The notes: a model not told the origin generated them from the letters alone. A DNA stretch of 64,000 nucleotides from Spartinivicinus ruber (GCF_011009015.1 NZ_CP048878.1:4742354-4806353); one strand, 5' to 3'; numbered from the stretch's first letter, positions 8,838 through 20,215 are shown. A program made the numbers and translations.

Positions 8838-9860
8838 TTACACTTCTTCTACAACTGTCTCCTTTGATGGTGTTTCTATACCAAAGTGTTGACGGATTTT
8901 TTGCTCGATTTCAGTAGCTATTTCTGGATTATCCAGCAAGAACTGAGCAGCATTAGCTTTACCCTGGCCAATTTTATCACCGTTATAGGAATACCATGCG
9001 CCAGCTTTATCTATAACTCCTTGTTTAACACCTAAATCAACCACCTCTCCCATATGATAAATACCTTTACCATAAAGAATTTGGAACTCAGCCTGCTTAA
9101 ATGGTGGTGAAACTTTATTTTTGACTACTTTGACCCGAGTCTCATTCCCAATCACCTCATCACCCTGCTTAACCGAGCCTATACGACGAATATCCAACCG
9201 AACTGATGCATAGAACTTCAAAGCATTACCACCAGTCGTCGTTTCAGGGCTGCCAAACATGACACCAATTTTCATACGGATTTGATTAATAAAAACAACC
9301 AGACAATTCGCTTGTTTGATATTACCGGTAATTTTACGTAACGCTTGAGACATTAGTCGGGCTTGCAAGCCAACATGTGCATCACCCATATCTCCTTCAA
9401 TTTCTGCTTTGGGCGTTAATGCCGCTACTGAGTCAACAATAATCACATCCACCGCACCAGAACGAACCAGCATGTCAGTAATTTCCAATGCCTGCTCACC
9501 AGTATCGGGCTGAGACACATAAAGATCATCCACATTGACCCCTAGTTTTTCAGCATAAACAGGATCTAGCGCATGTTCCGCATCAACGAATGCGCAGGTA
9601 GCTCCTTTTCGCTGAGCTTCCGCAATGACCTGCAAGGTTAATGTGGTTTTACCTGAAGATTCTGGTCCGAAAATTTCAACTATTCGCCCTCTTGGCAGGC
9701 CACCAATCCCCAAAGCAATATCCAATGACAGTGAGCCAGTGGATATGGCAGGAATAGCTTCACGCTCATGGTCACCCATGCGCATAATGGCACCTTTACC
9801 AAACTGACGTTCAATTTGACTTAACGCTGCACTAAGCGCTTTCTTTTTGTTATCATCCAT
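8838..9860 (-). CDS. recA: RecA recombinase
   Basis: The 340-residue RecA ATPase forms filaments on single-stranded DNA for strand exchange and triggers LexA self-cleavage. The Walker A motif GPESSGKTT is near residue 67, the loops [22 protein letters not shown] and [16 protein letters not shown] are present, and the C-terminus is acidic. The ATG at 9860 follows GAGGTGAG; the frame extends upstream to another ATG (9878), which would add six unusual residues. A near-consensus LexA box sits 62 bases upstream. Confidence 0.98.
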   Translation of the reverse strand: MDDNKKKALSAALSQIERQFGKGAIMRMGDHEREAIPAISTGSLSLDIALGIGGLPRGRIVEIFGPESSGKTTLTLQVIAEAQRKGATCAFVDAEHALDPVYAEKLGVNVDDLYVSQPDTGEQALEITDMLVRSGAVDVIIVDSVAALTPKAEIEGDMGDAHVGLQARLMSQALRKITGNIKQANCLVVFINQIRMKIGVMFGSPETTTGGNALKFYASVRLDIRRIGSVKQGDEVIGNETRVKVVKNKVSPPFKQAEFQILYGKGIYHMGEVVDLGVKQGVIDKAGAWYSYNGDKIGQGKANAAQFLLDNPEIATEIEQKIRQHFGIETPSKETVVEEV

Positions 9861-9921
9861 TAACTCACCTCGCCTCATAAGTTATAGATTCAATTTAGTA
9901 ATCTGGTAAGTATCAGTGAGA

Positions 9922-9941
9922 TACTGTATATTTACACAGTA
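9922..9941 (-). promoter_or_regulatory. LexA (SOS) box of recA
   Basis: TACTGTATATTTACACAGTA contains CTGT-N8-ACAG and matches 18 of 20 bases of the classic LexA operator. It overlaps the -10 region of the recA promoter, so LexA binding would block transcription. Confidence 0.93.
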
Positions 9942-9954
9942 TTATTTCATACAA
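9925..9954 (-). promoter_or_regulatory. recA promoter
   Basis: On the minus strand TTGTAT (9954-9949) and TATACA (9930-9925) have an 18-base spacer. The -10 lies inside the LexA box, the usual arrangement for a strongly SOS-controlled gene. Confidence 0.55.
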
Positions 9955-10011
9955 CTTTATACTCAGCCAGTAAAATTTGCAAAAAAGTTAATCAATTTTT
10001 TAACAACAGGT

Positions 10012-10500
10012 TTAACTATTAAAGTGCTGTAGAATACCTTTTAATGCCTCAACCACAGCTTGCTTACGAACTTGCTCACGATCACCAGAGAAATGAAAAC
10101 AGCAAGTTATCGTGGGATGTTCATGCAGTTGCCAAGCTATCCATACTGTGCCAACTGGTTTTTCTGCACTTCCTCCTTCAGGTCCTGCAATGCCGCTAAT
10201 AGCAACAGCAAGATCTGCTTCACTGTGAGCAAGGGCACCATCTGCCATTTCGATTACTACTGCTTTACTCACTGCACCAAACTGAACCAAGGATTGTGCT
10301 GAAACTTCCAGCATTGACCGTTTAGCTGCATTAGAGTAAGTGACAAACGCACCTTCAAACCAGTTGGAGCTACCTGCAATTGAAGTCACAACTTGAGCGA
10401 CCCAACCCCCGGTACAGGATTCTGCGGTAATTAGCTTCAGTTGCTGATCGATTAAAAACGTTCCTACTTGCTGGGCAAGTGCTTTTATTTCATCACTCAT
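10012..10500 (-). CDS. pncC: nicotinamide-nucleotide amidohydrolase (CinA C-terminal domain)
   Basis: The 162-residue stand-alone CinA C-terminal domain deamidates nicotinamide mononucleotide to nicotinate mononucleotide in NAD salvage. It shows the family start TAESCTGGWV near residue 24, then GSSNWFEGAFVTYSNAAK and SGIAGPEGGSAEKPVGTVW. Only the short form is present, without the N-terminal MoCF-like domain of full CinA. Placement between mutS and recA is the common gammaproteobacterial context. It is divergent from mutS. Confidence 0.92.
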   Translation of the reverse strand: MSDEIKALAQQVGTFLIDQQLKLITAESCTGGWVAQVVTSIAGSSNWFEGAFVTYSNAAKRSMLEVSAQSLVQFGAVSKAVVIEMADGALAHSEADLAVAISGIAGPEGGSAEKPVGTVWIAWQLHEHPTITCCFHFSGDREQVRKQAVVEALKGILQHFNS

Positions 10501-10696
10501 CGCATTTCACTTTTATCAAGTTTCGTAAGACTATCAATTACGTTAAGAAGTCAGTTGCAGACTATTTAATCAGTGAATCCTATATATACAACAATTGTTT
10601 TCCCAAATTAAGTTACATCCTAGGCTTAATCTAAAGCCATTAATTGCGTAGAATTATCGCCCCATTTCCTGTCACCAACAGAGCAATTAGTATCCA

Positions 10697-13333
10697 ATGG
10701 CAAAAGTAACAACCCAAGCTTCAAAACATACGCCTATGATGCAGCAATATTTGCGGATCAAACAGCAACATCGCAATGAGTTGGTGTTTTATCGGATGGG
10801 TGATTTTTATGAGCTTTTTTATGACGATGCCAAAAAAGCCTCTCAATTGTTGGATATTACCCTGACTGCACGGGGAAATTCTGGCGGAGAGCCAATTCCA
10901 ATGGCTGGCATTCCATTCCACTCAGCAGATAACTACCTGGCCAAGCTAGTTAAACTTGGTGAGTCAGTAGCCATCTGTGAACAAATTGGTGACCCTGCTA
11001 CCAGTAAAGGTCCGGTAGAACGAAAAGTGGTAAGAGTTATCACCCCCGGAACCGTCAGTGACGAAAGCTTGCTGGAGGAGCGTAAAGACAATCTGTTAGC
11101 AGCATTCCATCAAAATAACAATCAATATGGCATTGCAACATTAGATATCAGTAGCGGCCGATTTCAGGTGGCAGAAGTCTCGGGAAAAGAGGCATTTTTA
11201 GCTGAATTAGAGCGATTAAACCCAGCAGAAATATTAGTGAGTGAAGACAGCCCTTTATTAGAGCAGCTTAAAAGTAGATCAGGAGTGCGCCGTCGACCAG
11301 TATGGGACTTTGATTTTGAAACAGCATTTAAAATGTTAACCCAACAGTTTCAAACCAATGACCTAGCAGGGTTCGGCTGTGACCAGTTAACCATTGCCAT
11401 AGATGCTGCTGGGTGCCTAATGCAATACGCGAAAGAAACCCAGCGAACTGCTTTACCTCATATTCGCGGGCTGAGTATTGAGCGCCATGAAGAAAGTGTT
11501 ATTTTAGACGCCGCTAGTCGTAGAAACTTAGAATTAGTAACCAATTTATCTGGAGGCAAAGAAAATACCCTGGCAGCCGTATTTGATAAAACAGCCACCT
11601 CGATGGGCAGCCGATTACTTTGCCGCTGGATAAACCGACCGTTACGAAATCAAGTTGAACTCAAACAGCGCCAGAAGGCAGTAAGTGCTTTATTGGCTGA
11701 CTACAGCTATGAGCCATTACATCAAGCATTGAAACAAATTGGCGATATTGAGCGGGTACTAGCACGGGTAGCACTCCGCTCCGCAAAACCACGGGATCTG
11801 GCAAAGTTAAGGGATGCACTTCTGCAATTACCAGAGTTACAGGTTCAGCTGGCTAATATTCAATCCCCTCTCATTCAGCAACTGGGCCAGATTATTAGTG
11901 AATATCCGACACTTGCTGCGTTACTACAAAGAGCTATTGTTGATAACCCTCCCGTGGTCATTCGTGACGGAGGTGTTATTGCGGATGGCTATGATGCTGA
12001 GCTCGATGACTTACGCAATATCAGCGAAAATGCCAGTGAATTCTTACTGAAATTAGAGGCTCAAGAAAGAGAAGCAACAGGACTATCGACTTTAAAAGTG
12101 GGCTATAACCGAGTTCATGGCTACTTTATTGAAATTAGTCGCCAGCAGGCAGAACAAGCCCCTACTCACTACATTCGTCGGCAAACCCTCAAAAATGCCG
12201 AGCGCTTTATTACCCCTGAATTAAAAGAGTTTGAAGATAAAGCACTAAGCAGTAAAAGCCGGGCACTGGCCAGAGAAAAAGCCCTTTATGAGGGTTTACT
12301 GGAATTACTGTTAGAGCATTTAGCTCCCTTGCAAGATACCGCTGCAGCAATTGCTAAACTGGATGTCTTACAAAACCTAGCGGAACGTGCCGACAATTTA
12401 AACTTGTCCAAACCAACCTTATCGTCAAAGCCTGGTATTCAAATTAGTGAAGGTCGCCATCCAGTAGTTGAGCAAGTATTAGATGAACCATTCGTAGCTA
12501 ATGACTTAAAGTTAGATAACCAGCGCCGTATGTTAATTATTACAGGGCCTAATATGGGAGGTAAGTCTACCTATATGCGGCAGGCAGCGTTGATTACCTT
12601 GTTAGCCCATATTGGTAGTTTTGTACCCGCTACGAAAGCCACTATTGGTATTGTTGATCGGATATTCACCCGGATTGGCTCTTCAGATGACTTAGCTGGA
12701 GGCCGCTCAACCTTTATGGTAGAAATGACCGAAACAGCCAATATTCTCCATAATGCAACCGAATACAGTTTGGTACTAATGGATGAAGTAGGCCGAGGTA
12801 CCAGCACCTTTGATGGCTTATCATTAGCTTGGGCTTGTGCTGAATATTTGGCCACCCAAGTGAAAGCCTTCACCCTTTTTGCCACCCACTATTTTGAGTT
12901 AACAGCCTTACCAGAGCATGTCACTAATGTGGCCAATGTGCATTTGAATGCCACTGAGCATGATGACCGCATTGTCTTTCTTCATGCAGTTCACGAGGGA
13001 CCAGCCAGCCAAAGTTATGGTTTACAGGTAGCACAACTGGCAGGCGTACCCCATCCAGTCATCACTCAAGCAAAACAAAAACTGGCGCAATTGGAATCTG
13101 CCAGCACAGTAGAGTCAGAAATAGATACAACTGAAGCTATTACAACTACGAGTTCTCGGCCACAACCTACAAAAAAATCAGCACCAGCAGTAGCCCCAGA
13201 AACACCACTGCAGTCTGATTTATTTGCAACAGCAAACCACCCAGTAGTGGACCAGTTACAGCAAACTAATGTGGACGACCTTACTCCCCTCCAAGCACTG
13301 GAACTGCTATATAAGCTTAAGCATCAAATTTAA
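10697..13333 (+). CDS. mutS: DNA mismatch repair protein MutS
   Basis: The 878-residue MutS recognises mispairs and recruits MutL. The N-terminal mismatch-reading motif [14 protein letters not shown] (Phe-x-Glu, about residues 33-46) is intact, as are the Walker [10 protein letters not shown] near residue 617, Walker [17 protein letters not shown] and the ATHYFELT signature. The C-terminus has a proline- and threonine-rich linker followed by a short helical tetramerisation region ([15 protein letters not shown]). The ribosome site is weak. Divergent from pncC, with a candidate terminator just downstream. Confidence 0.98.
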   Translation: MAKVTTQASKHTPMMQQYLRIKQQHRNELVFYRMGDFYELFYDDAKKASQLLDITLTARGNSGGEPIPMAGIPFHSADNYLAKLVKLGESVAICEQIGDPATSKGPVERKVVRVITPGTVSDESLLEERKDNLLAAFHQNNNQYGIATLDISSGRFQVAEVSGKEAFLAELERLNPAEILVSEDSPLLEQLKSRSGVRRRPVWDFDFETAFKMLTQQFQTNDLAGFGCDQLTIAIDAAGCLMQYAKETQRTALPHIRGLSIERHEESVILDAASRRNLELVTNLSGGKENTLAAVFDKTATSMGSRLLCRWINRPLRNQVELKQRQKAVSALLADYSYEPLHQALKQIGDIERVLARVALRSAKPRDLAKLRDALLQLPELQVQLANIQSPLIQQLGQIISEYPTLAALLQRAIVDNPPVVIRDGGVIADGYDAELDDLRNISENASEFLLKLEAQEREATGLSTLKVGYNRVHGYFIEISRQQAEQAPTHYIRRQTLKNAERFITPELKEFEDKALSSKSRALAREKALYEGLLELLLEHLAPLQDTAAAIAKLDVLQNLAERADNLNLSKPTLSSKPGIQISEGRHPVVEQVLDEPFVANDLKLDNQRRMLIITGPNMGGKSTYMRQAALITLLAHIGSFVPATKATIGIVDRIFTRIGSSDDLAGGRSTFMVEMTETANILHNATEYSLVLMDEVGRGTSTFDGLSLAWACAEYLATQVKAFTLFATHYFELTALPEHVTNVANVHLNATEHDDRIVFLHAVHEGPASQSYGLQVAQLAGVPHPVITQAKQKLAQLESASTVESEIDTTEAITTTSSRPQPTKKSAPAVAPETPLQSDLFATANHPVVDQLQQTNVDDLTPLQALELLYKLKHQI

Positions 13334-13344
13334 AGGGCAAATGC

Positions 13345-13364
13345 AGCGCTTATTTTTAAGTGCT
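13345..13364 (+). terminator. candidate terminator of mutS
   Basis: AGCGCTTA (13345-13352) pairs with TAAGTGCT (13357-13364) with one G-T pair and a TTTT loop, followed by the T-rich stretch TCATTTGTTTT. Confidence 0.55.
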
Positions 13365-13620
13365 TCATTTGTTTTCTCTAATCACCAATCGATCTAACTA
13401 TAGGGAAAATTTTTCTAGACACTAGGTGCTTATAAGCTGGAATTATCTATTAAGCTGTTTTAATAACTGATATAGTGCTGCATCCTATAAAGCCTTAATG
13501 ACAGGTAGTCTAAAAATAGAGGGCTGCCTGCAGGATACTTAAACAAGAACAACTATGCTTGTTTACAGTTTCCACAATAAATTGATTAGCCTGATTTAAA
13601 TAATAATGGAGTAACCCACC

Positions 13621-13944
13621 ATGACATTCGTTGTTGGTGAAAACTGCATAAAGTGTAAGTACACAGACTGTGTAGAAGTTTGCCCCGTTGACTGCTTTTA
13701 TGAAGGTCCCAATTTTTTGGTGATCCACCCAGACGAGTGTATTGACTGTGCTTTATGTGAGCCAGAATGCCCAGCTAATGCTATTTTTTCTGAAGATGAA
13801 GTACCAGAAGATCAACAAGAGTTTATTGAGTTGAACGCACAACTTGCAGAAGTGTGGGACAATATTACTGAGAAAAAAGATGCCCCAGCAGACGCTGATG
13901 AGTGGAATGGAGTTGGAGGCAAACTGCAGCACTTAGAAAAGTAA
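13621..13944 (+). CDS. fdxA: ferredoxin FdxA (3Fe-4S/4Fe-4S)
   Basis: A 107-residue seven-iron ferredoxin. The cluster ligands are in [14 protein letters not shown] and [12 protein letters not shown], and an acidic tail follows the metal-binding core. It transfers electrons in the cytoplasm; the partner is unknown. Start ATG with a GGAG ribosome site. Its position between mutS and rpoS is conserved in Pseudomonas-type genomes. It converges on rpoS. Confidence 0.96.
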   Translation: MTFVVGENCIKCKYTDCVEVCPVDCFYEGPNFLVIHPDECIDCALCEPECPANAIFSEDEVPEDQQEFIELNAQLAEVWDNITEKKDAPADADEWNGVGGKLQHLEK

Positions 13945-14060
13945 GCAACTTACCTGCTCGCTAATAAACCTGCGCAATCAATATATGTTTAGTATATCTG
14001 GGGGCCAGCAGTATAACTTACCTGCTGTTACTGCTGACCTTCAGAATTAGCTTTTAGTAG

Positions 14061-15086
14061 TTAACTAAACAGTGATTCGCTGGAAAGCCCTTGTTTTTCA
14101 AGAATAACGCGTAGCCTTTTTAGCGCTTCTACCTGTATTTGCCTGACCCGCTCTCGAGTTAAACCAATTTCTCGGCCAACCTCCTCCAAAGTACTGGTTT
14201 CATAACCTCTTAAACCAAAGCGACGAGCAACAACTTCACGCTGTTTTTCGGAAAGCTCAGATAGCCATTTATCTATACTACTGTTAAGGTCTGATTCTTG
14301 TAACAGCTCAGCTGGATCAGAATCATGCTCATCAGAAATGGTATCTAAAATTGACTTATCTGAATCTGGTCCCAGAGGTGTATCCACCGAAGTGACCCGC
14401 TCATTAAGTCCTAGCATTCGCTTCACATCATCTACTGGTTTATCTAGTAGATCGGCTATTTCCTCCGGTGAAGGTTCATGATCCAGTTTTTGGGTTAATT
14501 CTCGGGCAGCTCTTAAATAAACATTTAATTCTTTCACCACATGAATCGGTAACCGAATAGTTCGGGTTTGATTCATAATGGCTCGTTCAATAGTTTGTCT
14601 TATCCACCAAGTGGCGTAAGTTGAAAAACGAAAACCTCTTTCCGGGTCAAATTTCTCAACGGCCCTAATTAAACCTAAATTACCTTCCTCAATTAAATCG
14701 AGCAATGACAACCCTCTGTTAACATAACGACGGGAGATTTTCACCACCAGTCGCAGGTTGCTCTCAATCATTCGCTTTCTACCCCCATCATCGCCTTTTA
14801 GGGCTAAACGAGCAAAATGTACTTCTTCTTCAGGGGTTAGGAGTGGCGAATAGCCAATTTCATTGAGGTAAAGTTGAGTGGCATCAAGGCTTTTATAAAA
14901 GCTTTCGTCATCTTCTTTTTCTTTATTATTTTTATTTGATGAACGATTTTTCGGGTGCTTCTCAGAAAACCCTGAGTCGCTTTCTAAGCTATGATCGGTA
15001 TCACCACGTTCTTCGTTAAAGTGCGAGTCCTCAACGTCTTCGTGGATATAGTTCGTAAAGTCAACTTGTTCCCTTTTCAGTGCCAT
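14061..15086 (-). CDS. rpoS: RNA polymerase sigma factor RpoS
   Basis: A 341-residue group 2 sigma factor for stationary-phase and general stress genes. Region 1.2 begins near [11 protein letters not shown], region 2 shows [21 protein letters not shown] and [16 protein letters not shown], and region 4 ends with [18 protein letters not shown]. The N-terminal 75 residues are acidic and serine-rich. AGGA lies 9 bases before the start. Downstream of nlpD as usual, so its promoter may lie in the nlpD gene. Confidence 0.97.
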   Translation of the reverse strand: MALKREQVDFTNYIHEDVEDSHFNEERGDTDHSLESDSGFSEKHPKNRSSNKNNKEKEDDESFYKSLDATQLYLNEIGYSPLLTPEEEVHFARLALKGDDGGRKRMIESNLRLVVKISRRYVNRGLSLLDLIEEGNLGLIRAVEKFDPERGFRFSTYATWWIRQTIERAIMNQTRTIRLPIHVVKELNVYLRAARELTQKLDHEPSPEEIADLLDKPVDDVKRMLGLNERVTSVDTPLGPDSDKSILDTISDEHDSDPAELLQESDLNSSIDKWLSELSEKQREVVARRFGLRGYETSTLEEVGREIGLTRERVRQIQVEALKRLRVILEKQGLSSESLFS

Positions 15087-15184
15087 AGTCAGTGATCCTG
15101 CGTTGTAGTTGGAGTAATTATTGTTTTTTTAGCCATGACAGCTATTAAGACCCACTGTTCATGTTTTAACGCCAGGTTTTATTA

Positions 15185-15979
15185 TTATCTGGGCAGAAAC
15201 TTCAAGGGATTAACAGGTGTGCCATTTTGCCTAATTTCGAAGTGCAATTTCGCCATTGTGGTACCTGTCGCTCCTATTTCGGCAATCTTTTGCCCAGCCT
15301 GAACCTTATCACCTTCCTTGACAAGCAGTTTTCTATTATGGGCATAAGCGCTGAGAAACTGATGGTTATGCTTGATAATCACCAATTTTCCATAACCCAA
15401 TAGACCACCACCTGCATACACTACTTTTCCATCCGCGGCTGCATTTACAGGCTGACCTAATTTTCCACCAATATCAATACCCTTATTAACCTTACCTTTT
15501 GTAGTAAAATTTTCAATTACCCTACCTTTTACTGGCCAGATCCAAGCTATATTGCCTGATTTTGATGTCCGCTTTTTTACACTTTTTGCCGTCGGTTTTT
15601 TGGCTTTTGTTACATTCACCGTTTTTTTTGGTTGCTTTTTTGTTAATTTCTGCAAGCCTCTTTCTGTTTGTTTTGTAGACAATATAGTGCTTGATAACCT
15701 AATTCGCTGCTGTGGGTGAATTAAATAGGGAGACTTAATATTGTTGGCAGCCGCTAACGTTCTGTAGTCCCAACCATAGCGCCAAGCTATGGAATAAAGA
15801 GTTTCTCCAGGCTTGACAATATGCTCTCCACGCGTCACTTTAGGGCGTTGAGTACGATCAGTAACAGGTGCATATGTCTTTGTTGTGACACAGCCAGGAA
15901 CAAAAACGAAACAAGAAACCAGACAGACCATGCAAACAAAATGTGCAATATTTTGACTTTTAGATACAAACAAAATCAC
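15185..15979 (-). CDS. nlpD: lipoprotein NlpD, LysM plus degenerate LytM domain
   Basis: An envelope lipoprotein of up to 264 residues. A hydrophobic signal ends in a lipobox (FVPGC, Cys at about 30). A LysM domain (HIVKPGETLYSIAWRYG) follows, then a lysine-rich linker and a C-terminal LytM/M23 domain. The zinc ligands are lost: the first His of H-x-x-x-D is Asn (NKGID) and the H-x-H pair is K-L-H. It is therefore likely a non-enzymatic activator of the amidase AmiC, as for E. coli NlpD. The start is uncertain: GTG at 15979 or an ATG at 15931 that would give a very short signal. Confidence 0.92.
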   Translation of the reverse strand: MILFVSKSQNIAHFVCMVCLVSCFVFVPGCVTTKTYAPVTDRTQRPKVTRGEHIVKPGETLYSIAWRYGWDYRTLAAANNIKSPYLIHPQQRIRLSSTILSTKQTERGLQKLTKKQPKKTVNVTKAKKPTAKSVKKRTSKSGNIAWIWPVKGRVIENFTTKGKVNKGIDIGGKLGQPVNAAADGKVVYAGGGLLGYGKLVIIKHNHQFLSAYAHNRKLLVKEGDKVQAGQKIAEIGATGTTMAKLHFEIRQNGTPVNPLKFLPR

Positions 15980-16113
15980 AAATTTTTCAAACTTTTCCCA
16001 ATCATTTAAGCCGTTTGGTTATGTCTTTCTAGAATAAAACTATATATTTCTGCTAAAAAAAAATCTAAAAAACTACCAAATTTTATTTTTAATCAAACAG
16101 TTAATTAAACTAT

Positions 16114-17085
16114 TTAAATTGTGCTATTTTTACAATCTGCTCTATTTTCAAAACGTGCTTTCAGCAGTTTTTGTCCCTTATCAACAGCTATTACAAGTAC
16201 CACTGCCATTAACATTATAGTAATTGCCACTAACAGTTGATCTGATTGACCAGTAGATGCTTGAAACTGCCAAGGCAACACATTGTGCTGAATAAGTGGT
16301 ACTTGTTCTCCATGACTATTTAGCCGGTATGAAATCGTTTGTTTCCAAGGCCACACTTTACTTAGCGACCCCACCATTAAGCCAGTTAAAAAAGCCAGTG
16401 TGATTTCCCGTTTATGGTTTAATAACCAATGCAACAGGTTTGAAAACATCATCAAACCCGAGAGGCAGCCTGCTGCAAGCACCGCCAAAACCAATAAATC
16501 AAAGTCCTTAATTGCCAGCATCACATGTCCATATAAGCCAAATAACAGCAGAATAAAACTACCGGAAATGCCCGGTAATATCATGGCACAAATGGCAACC
16601 ATTCCCCCTAAAAAAAACATCGGATAACTGGCAGTCATTTCTGCTGGTGTGGCAGTTGATACGATAATAGCCAGCATCCCCCCAAAAACCCCACTTACAA
16701 TACAACCCAAACGCCAACGTTTGACTTCCTTTCCAACATAAAATGAGGAAACGACAATTAAACCAAAGAAAAAAGACCACAATAAAATGGGATATGTGGC
16801 TAACAAATAACTGATAACTCTAGCCAATGTTAAAATACTGAAAACAATACCTGCTAGCAGTGTACAGAGAAAACTGCCGTCTATATATTCCCAAGCCGCT
16901 TTATAGCCTTTAGTAAATAAAAGCCGAATAGCATGATGATTAATATGGCTAACAGACTGAAGCAAACGATCATAAATACCAACAATAAAAGCAATGGTGC
17001 CACCTGAAACACCTGGCACCACATCAGCGGCCCCCATCGCCATCCCTTTCGTAAATAACGCAGCATACTTCAGCTTTTGACTCAT
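16114..17085 (-). CDS. popT: DUF368 family undecaprenyl-phosphate translocase
   Basis: A 323-residue polytopic membrane protein with the family signature GMAMGAADVVPGVSGGTIAF near the N-terminus and a second inverted-repeat-like copy (MILPGISGSFILLLFGLYG). DUF368 proteins have been shown to recycle undecaprenyl phosphate across the membrane (PopT). It has about eight or more membrane segments. It is an extra gene between pcm and nlpD, which are adjacent in related genomes. AAGG ribosome site 8 bases before the ATG. The function is carried over from the family. Confidence 0.85.
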   Translation of the reverse strand: MSQKLKYAALFTKGMAMGAADVVPGVSGGTIAFIVGIYDRLLQSVSHINHHAIRLLFTKGYKAAWEYIDGSFLCTLLAGIVFSILTLARVISYLLATYPILLWSFFFGLIVVSSFYVGKEVKRWRLGCIVSGVFGGMLAIIVSTATPAEMTASYPMFFLGGMVAICAMILPGISGSFILLLFGLYGHVMLAIKDFDLLVLAVLAAGCLSGLMMFSNLLHWLLNHKREITLAFLTGLMVGSLSKVWPWKQTISYRLNSHGEQVPLIQHNVLPWQFQASTGQSDQLLVAITIMLMAVVLVIAVDKGQKLLKARFENRADCKNSTI

Positions 17086-17289
17086 GCTATAAACCTTGTT
17101 TGAGCTAACTCATGGCAGAAAATCCACCGACTATTCACTTCAATTCGAATAATTTATTCAATTTAATTTGTTTCTAGAATAATTATTTCAACCCATACTG
17201 TTTTATCTTGAACAAATACTTTTAACTATTTAAAAATTTTCTCTTTTCACTCAGCTCACTGTTTCAATTCAGCAGCTCATGTAAATTTA

Positions 17290-17952
17290 CTATTTGAGCC
17301 CACCTAATAAAGGCACAAAATGCACCTTTTCTATTTCTCTTACTTGTACTCCAGCTGCTGTTTTGGTTATGAGATACAACATTTGTTCCCTGTTTTTGCC
17401 AACAGGAACAACCATCCGCCCCCCCACAGCCAATTGATCGATTAATACTTCAGGTAACTGAGGAGGTGCAGCGGTAACCATAATGCCATCAAAAGGGGCT
17501 TGTTGCTCCCACCCCAGGTGGCCATCAGCCACTTTTAAGTAAGTATTGTGAAGCCCTAGCAAACTCAGCCGCTTAGCTGCCTTTAGCTGTAAAGACTTGA
17601 TCCGTTCAACACTAAATACTTCATCTGCCAGTTGAGCCAGCACAGCGGTTTGATAGCCAGACCCCGTGCCCACTTCTAAAACACGTCCTAAAGAGCTGCC
17701 TGTCAGCAGTAACTCTGTCATTCTGGCAACGATGTAGGGTTGCGATAAAGTCTGGCTAAAACCAATAGGTAATGCCGTATCTTCATAAGCTCTGTGGGAT
17801 AACGCTTCATCAACAAAGATATGTCGCGGTGTTTGTTGAATTGTTTTCAATACTAGGCGTGAGGTGACTCCCTCTTTTTTCAAGCGGTTAACCAGGCGTT
17901 CACGGGTCCGCTTTGAAGTCATGCCTATTCCATTAAGCATAAGCTCATTCAT
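17290..17952 (-). CDS. pcm: protein-L-isoaspartate O-methyltransferase
   Basis: A 220-residue SAM-dependent enzyme that repairs isoaspartyl residues in aged proteins. The SAM motif [17 protein letters not shown] and the upstream PRHIFV and YEDTALPIG segments are typical. The ATG at 17952 has GGAGG seven bases upstream and overlaps the surE stop (ATGA). A longer frame to 17970 lacks such support. Confidence 0.95.
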   Translation of the reverse strand: MNELMLNGIGMTSKRTRERLVNRLKKEGVTSRLVLKTIQQTPRHIFVDEALSHRAYEDTALPIGFSQTLSQPYIVARMTELLLTGSSLGRVLEVGTGSGYQTAVLAQLADEVFSVERIKSLQLKAAKRLSLLGLHNTYLKVADGHLGWEQQAPFDGIMVTAAPPQLPEVLIDQLAVGGRMVVPVGKNREQMLYLITKTAAGVQVREIEKVHFVPLLGGLK

Positions 17953-18698
17953 AGCAAGGCCTCCAACCAAGGTTCAACATGAGAGAATGCTTGGTAATGG
18001 GTTTTATCTACTTGTAGTGGAGTAACAGAAACATAACCCTGCTCAACCGCAAAAAAGTCAGTGTCTTCTCCCGCATCTTCTGCGTCACCCACCGTAGCAA
18101 TAAAATAGCCTTCATTACCTCTTGGATCTGTCAATTTGGCTGGTTTAGCAGGCCTTGCCCGATGCCCCAACCGAGTCAATAAAACCCCTTTAAGTTCAGC
18201 TAGCGGTAAATCGGGCACATTAACATTAAGTACACTTCTCTCAGGCAACTGCAGTTCACTGATGCCCTCTACCAACTGCCGTATAACTTGAGCAGCAGTA
18301 GCTAAGTGCATTACGGAGCGAGAACACAGCGAAATTGCAATCGCCGGATGGCCAAGAAACCGTCCTTCAAAAGCAGCTGCCACCGTACCTGAATAAAGTA
18401 CATCATCTCCCAGGTTAGCCCCTAGATTAATCCCTGAAATAACCATATCAGGTATATGATCAAGCATTCCATTAATTGCTAAATGAACGCAATCGGTGGG
18501 TGTGCCATTCACACTAATAAAGCCATTACTATGGACTTCCGGGCGTAATAACTGATCAAGGGTGAGGGAGCTACTGGCACCACTTCTATCTCGATCAGGT
18601 GCCACCACCTGACAGTCAAAACGACTACACAAAGCCTGGTGGGATGCGGCAAGACCAGGAGCAAATACTCCATCATCATTTGAAAGCAATAATTTCAT
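17949..18698 (-). CDS. surE: 5'/3'-nucleotidase SurE
   Basis: A 249-residue metal-dependent nucleotidase and exopolyphosphatase. The catalytic metal site NDDG is at residues 7-10, with [22 protein letters not shown] further on. It forms a coupled stretch with truD (21 bases upstream) and pcm (4-base overlap). Linked to stationary-phase survival in other species, fitting the nearby pcm and rpoS. Confidence 0.96.
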   Translation of the reverse strand: MKLLLSNDDGVFAPGLAASHQALCSRFDCQVVAPDRDRSGASSSLTLDQLLRPEVHSNGFISVNGTPTDCVHLAINGMLDHIPDMVISGINLGANLGDDVLYSGTVAAAFEGRFLGHPAIAISLCSRSVMHLATAAQVIRQLVEGISELQLPERSVLNVNVPDLPLAELKGVLLTRLGHRARPAKPAKLTDPRGNEGYFIATVGDAEDAGEDTDFFAVEQGYVSVTPLQVDKTHYQAFSHVEPWLEALL

Positions 18699-18719
18699 TT
18701 GTATACAAGTACTATCTGT

Positions 18720-19742
18720 TTACCAGTCAACCAGCTCACGAACGACAGCTGTAGCATAAGCCCCTTTTGGTAAATAAAACGAAATCTCAATATTATCTTG
18801 TTGTTGCTGCCAAACAAGCTGTTGAGGATAAACCACTAGTGACCGTCTGGCCATGGCGACTCCTCCTGCCACCAAACCATCAGTCAACAATTGTTCTTCC
18901 TCTGCCAGGTTGTTTTCAATTTCTGCCGCCTGCTCCTGGCTAAGCAAATGCCCTTTTCCCCACAATGGACCCGTGGCAATCAATTCAGCTTGTTGCCACT
19001 TTACCTTTGCCGCATCATCAATTTTATCCGGTAAAATAAGGGTATTGCTGTCATTAAATTGCAATACGTCACCTTTTATCAGCTCAGCCCATAAGTGATG
19101 CTTGACACGAAAATTTAATACTTTATTAAAAATATAGGCCCTGGCTGCAGACCAATAAATATCTTGTTGATTCTTTTTCGGTCGCCACTCACCTGAAAAC
19201 CATTGCTCGGCCCTAGTTAAATTATGATTATCATAGCCGAACCGCTGAGCACCAAAATAATTGGGTACTCCTTGCGCCTGAATACGACTTATCCGTTCTA
19301 TCAATTTTTTTTCAGCAACCACACCCTCTTTTAACCGAATAACAAACTGATTACCTGCATGACAACCTCTGGCCAATTTACGTTGATGGCGTACAACCTT
19401 CAGGATATTAACTCCATCAAGATTTAACTGCTGCCAGTCAGGCCCCTGTTTACCAGGTAAATGCAAGCTAAACCATTGACGGGTTACTGCCTGACGGTCT
19501 TTTAACCCACAATAACTAACTTGTCGTTGTTGTATACCTGCATAAGCAGCCAGTTGCTTGGCAACCCAAGCAGTATTCTGTCCAATTTTTTCTACCCACA
19601 GTAACTCGTGCTCACCCTCTTCGGTTGGAGTAATACCCAATACCTCTTCAACCACAAAGTCTTCGCACTGTGCTTTAAACACCGCTTTTGTCAGAGCTTT
19701 ACCATGGGCCCTCGCTAGCTCAGTAAAATCTAACCAGCTCAA
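18720..19742 (-). CDS. truD: tRNA pseudouridine(13) synthase TruD
   Basis: A 340-residue TruD-family enzyme that makes pseudouridine 13 in tRNA-Glu. The catalytic Asp82 lies in [10 protein letters not shown], and GNQFVIRL and [12 protein letters not shown] are further family blocks. The start is a TTG (19742) inside TTGA, overlapping the ispF stop and preceded by GGAGG at 7 bases, so a rare start codon here is well supported. Confidence 0.95.
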   Translation of the reverse strand: MSWLDFTELARAHGKALTKAVFKAQCEDFVVEEVLGITPTEEGEHELLWVEKIGQNTAWVAKQLAAYAGIQQRQVSYCGLKDRQAVTRQWFSLHLPGKQGPDWQQLNLDGVNILKVVRHQRKLARGCHAGNQFVIRLKEGVVAEKKLIERISRIQAQGVPNYFGAQRFGYDNHNLTRAEQWFSGEWRPKKNQQDIYWSAARAYIFNKVLNFRVKHHLWAELIKGDVLQFNDSNTLILPDKIDDAAKVKWQQAELIATGPLWGKGHLLSQEQAAEIENNLAEEEQLLTDGLVAGGVAMARRSLVVYPQQLVWQQQQDNIEISFYLPKGAYATAVVRELVDW

Positions 19743-20215
19743 GAGATTGCCTCCAATAATACTACTGCATGGGCAGCAATCCCCTCTTTACGACCGGTAT
19801 AGCCTAACTTTTCAGTGGTAGTCGCTTTGATATTGAGCTGGTTATTGCCTGCAGACAGCAGCTGCTGTAGACAATCCTTCATTTGAGGAATAAAAGGTGA
19901 CATTTTGGGAGCTTGGGCAATTATCGTCATATCAACATTCAGTAGTTGCCAGCCTTGTTTCTTGACCAACTGATAAACATGAGTCAACAGTTGTTGACTG
20001 TCAGCATTTTCAAATTGAGGATCAGTATCAGGAAAGTGCTGACCAATATCACCTAAAGCAGCAGCTCCTAATAATGCGTCACATAGCGCATGAATTAATA
20101 CATCACCATCTGAATGGGCAATCAACCCTTGGCTATAAGGAATTTTTACTCCACCAATGGTGATAGCATCACCTGGACCAAATTTATGTACATCAAAGCC
20201 ATGACCGATTCTCAT
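19739..20215 (-). CDS. ispF: 2-C-methyl-D-erythritol 2,4-cyclodiphosphate synthase
   Basis: A 158-residue MEP-pathway enzyme that cyclises CDP-methylerythritol phosphate. The zinc ligands Asp8 and His10 are in RIGHGFDVH, and [17 protein letters not shown] follows. The ATG at 20215 fits the family start; the frame extends 18 residues further upstream without homology. Paired with ispD as in many proteobacteria. Confidence 0.97.
   Translation of the reverse strand: MRIGHGFDVHKFGPGDAITIGGVKIPYSQGLIAHSDGDVLIHALCDALLGAAALGDIGQHFPDTDPQFENADSQQLLTHVYQLVKKQGWQLLNVDMTIIAQAPKMSPFIPQMKDCLQQLLSAGNNQLNIKATTTEKLGYTGRKEGIAAHAVVLLEAIS

Noticed and set aside
14006-14036. Inverted repeat CAGCAGTA/TACTGCTG between fdxA and rpoS as a terminator
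   Set aside because: Eight-base arms but no T-tract on either strand and a 15-base loop; too weak to call.
13945-14060. Possible rsmZ-type small RNA between fdxA and rpoS, as in Pseudomonas
   Set aside because: The 116-base gap lacks the repeated GGA motifs in hairpin loops expected for such RNAs; it only has a 12-base direct repeat (13947-13958 and 14015-14026).
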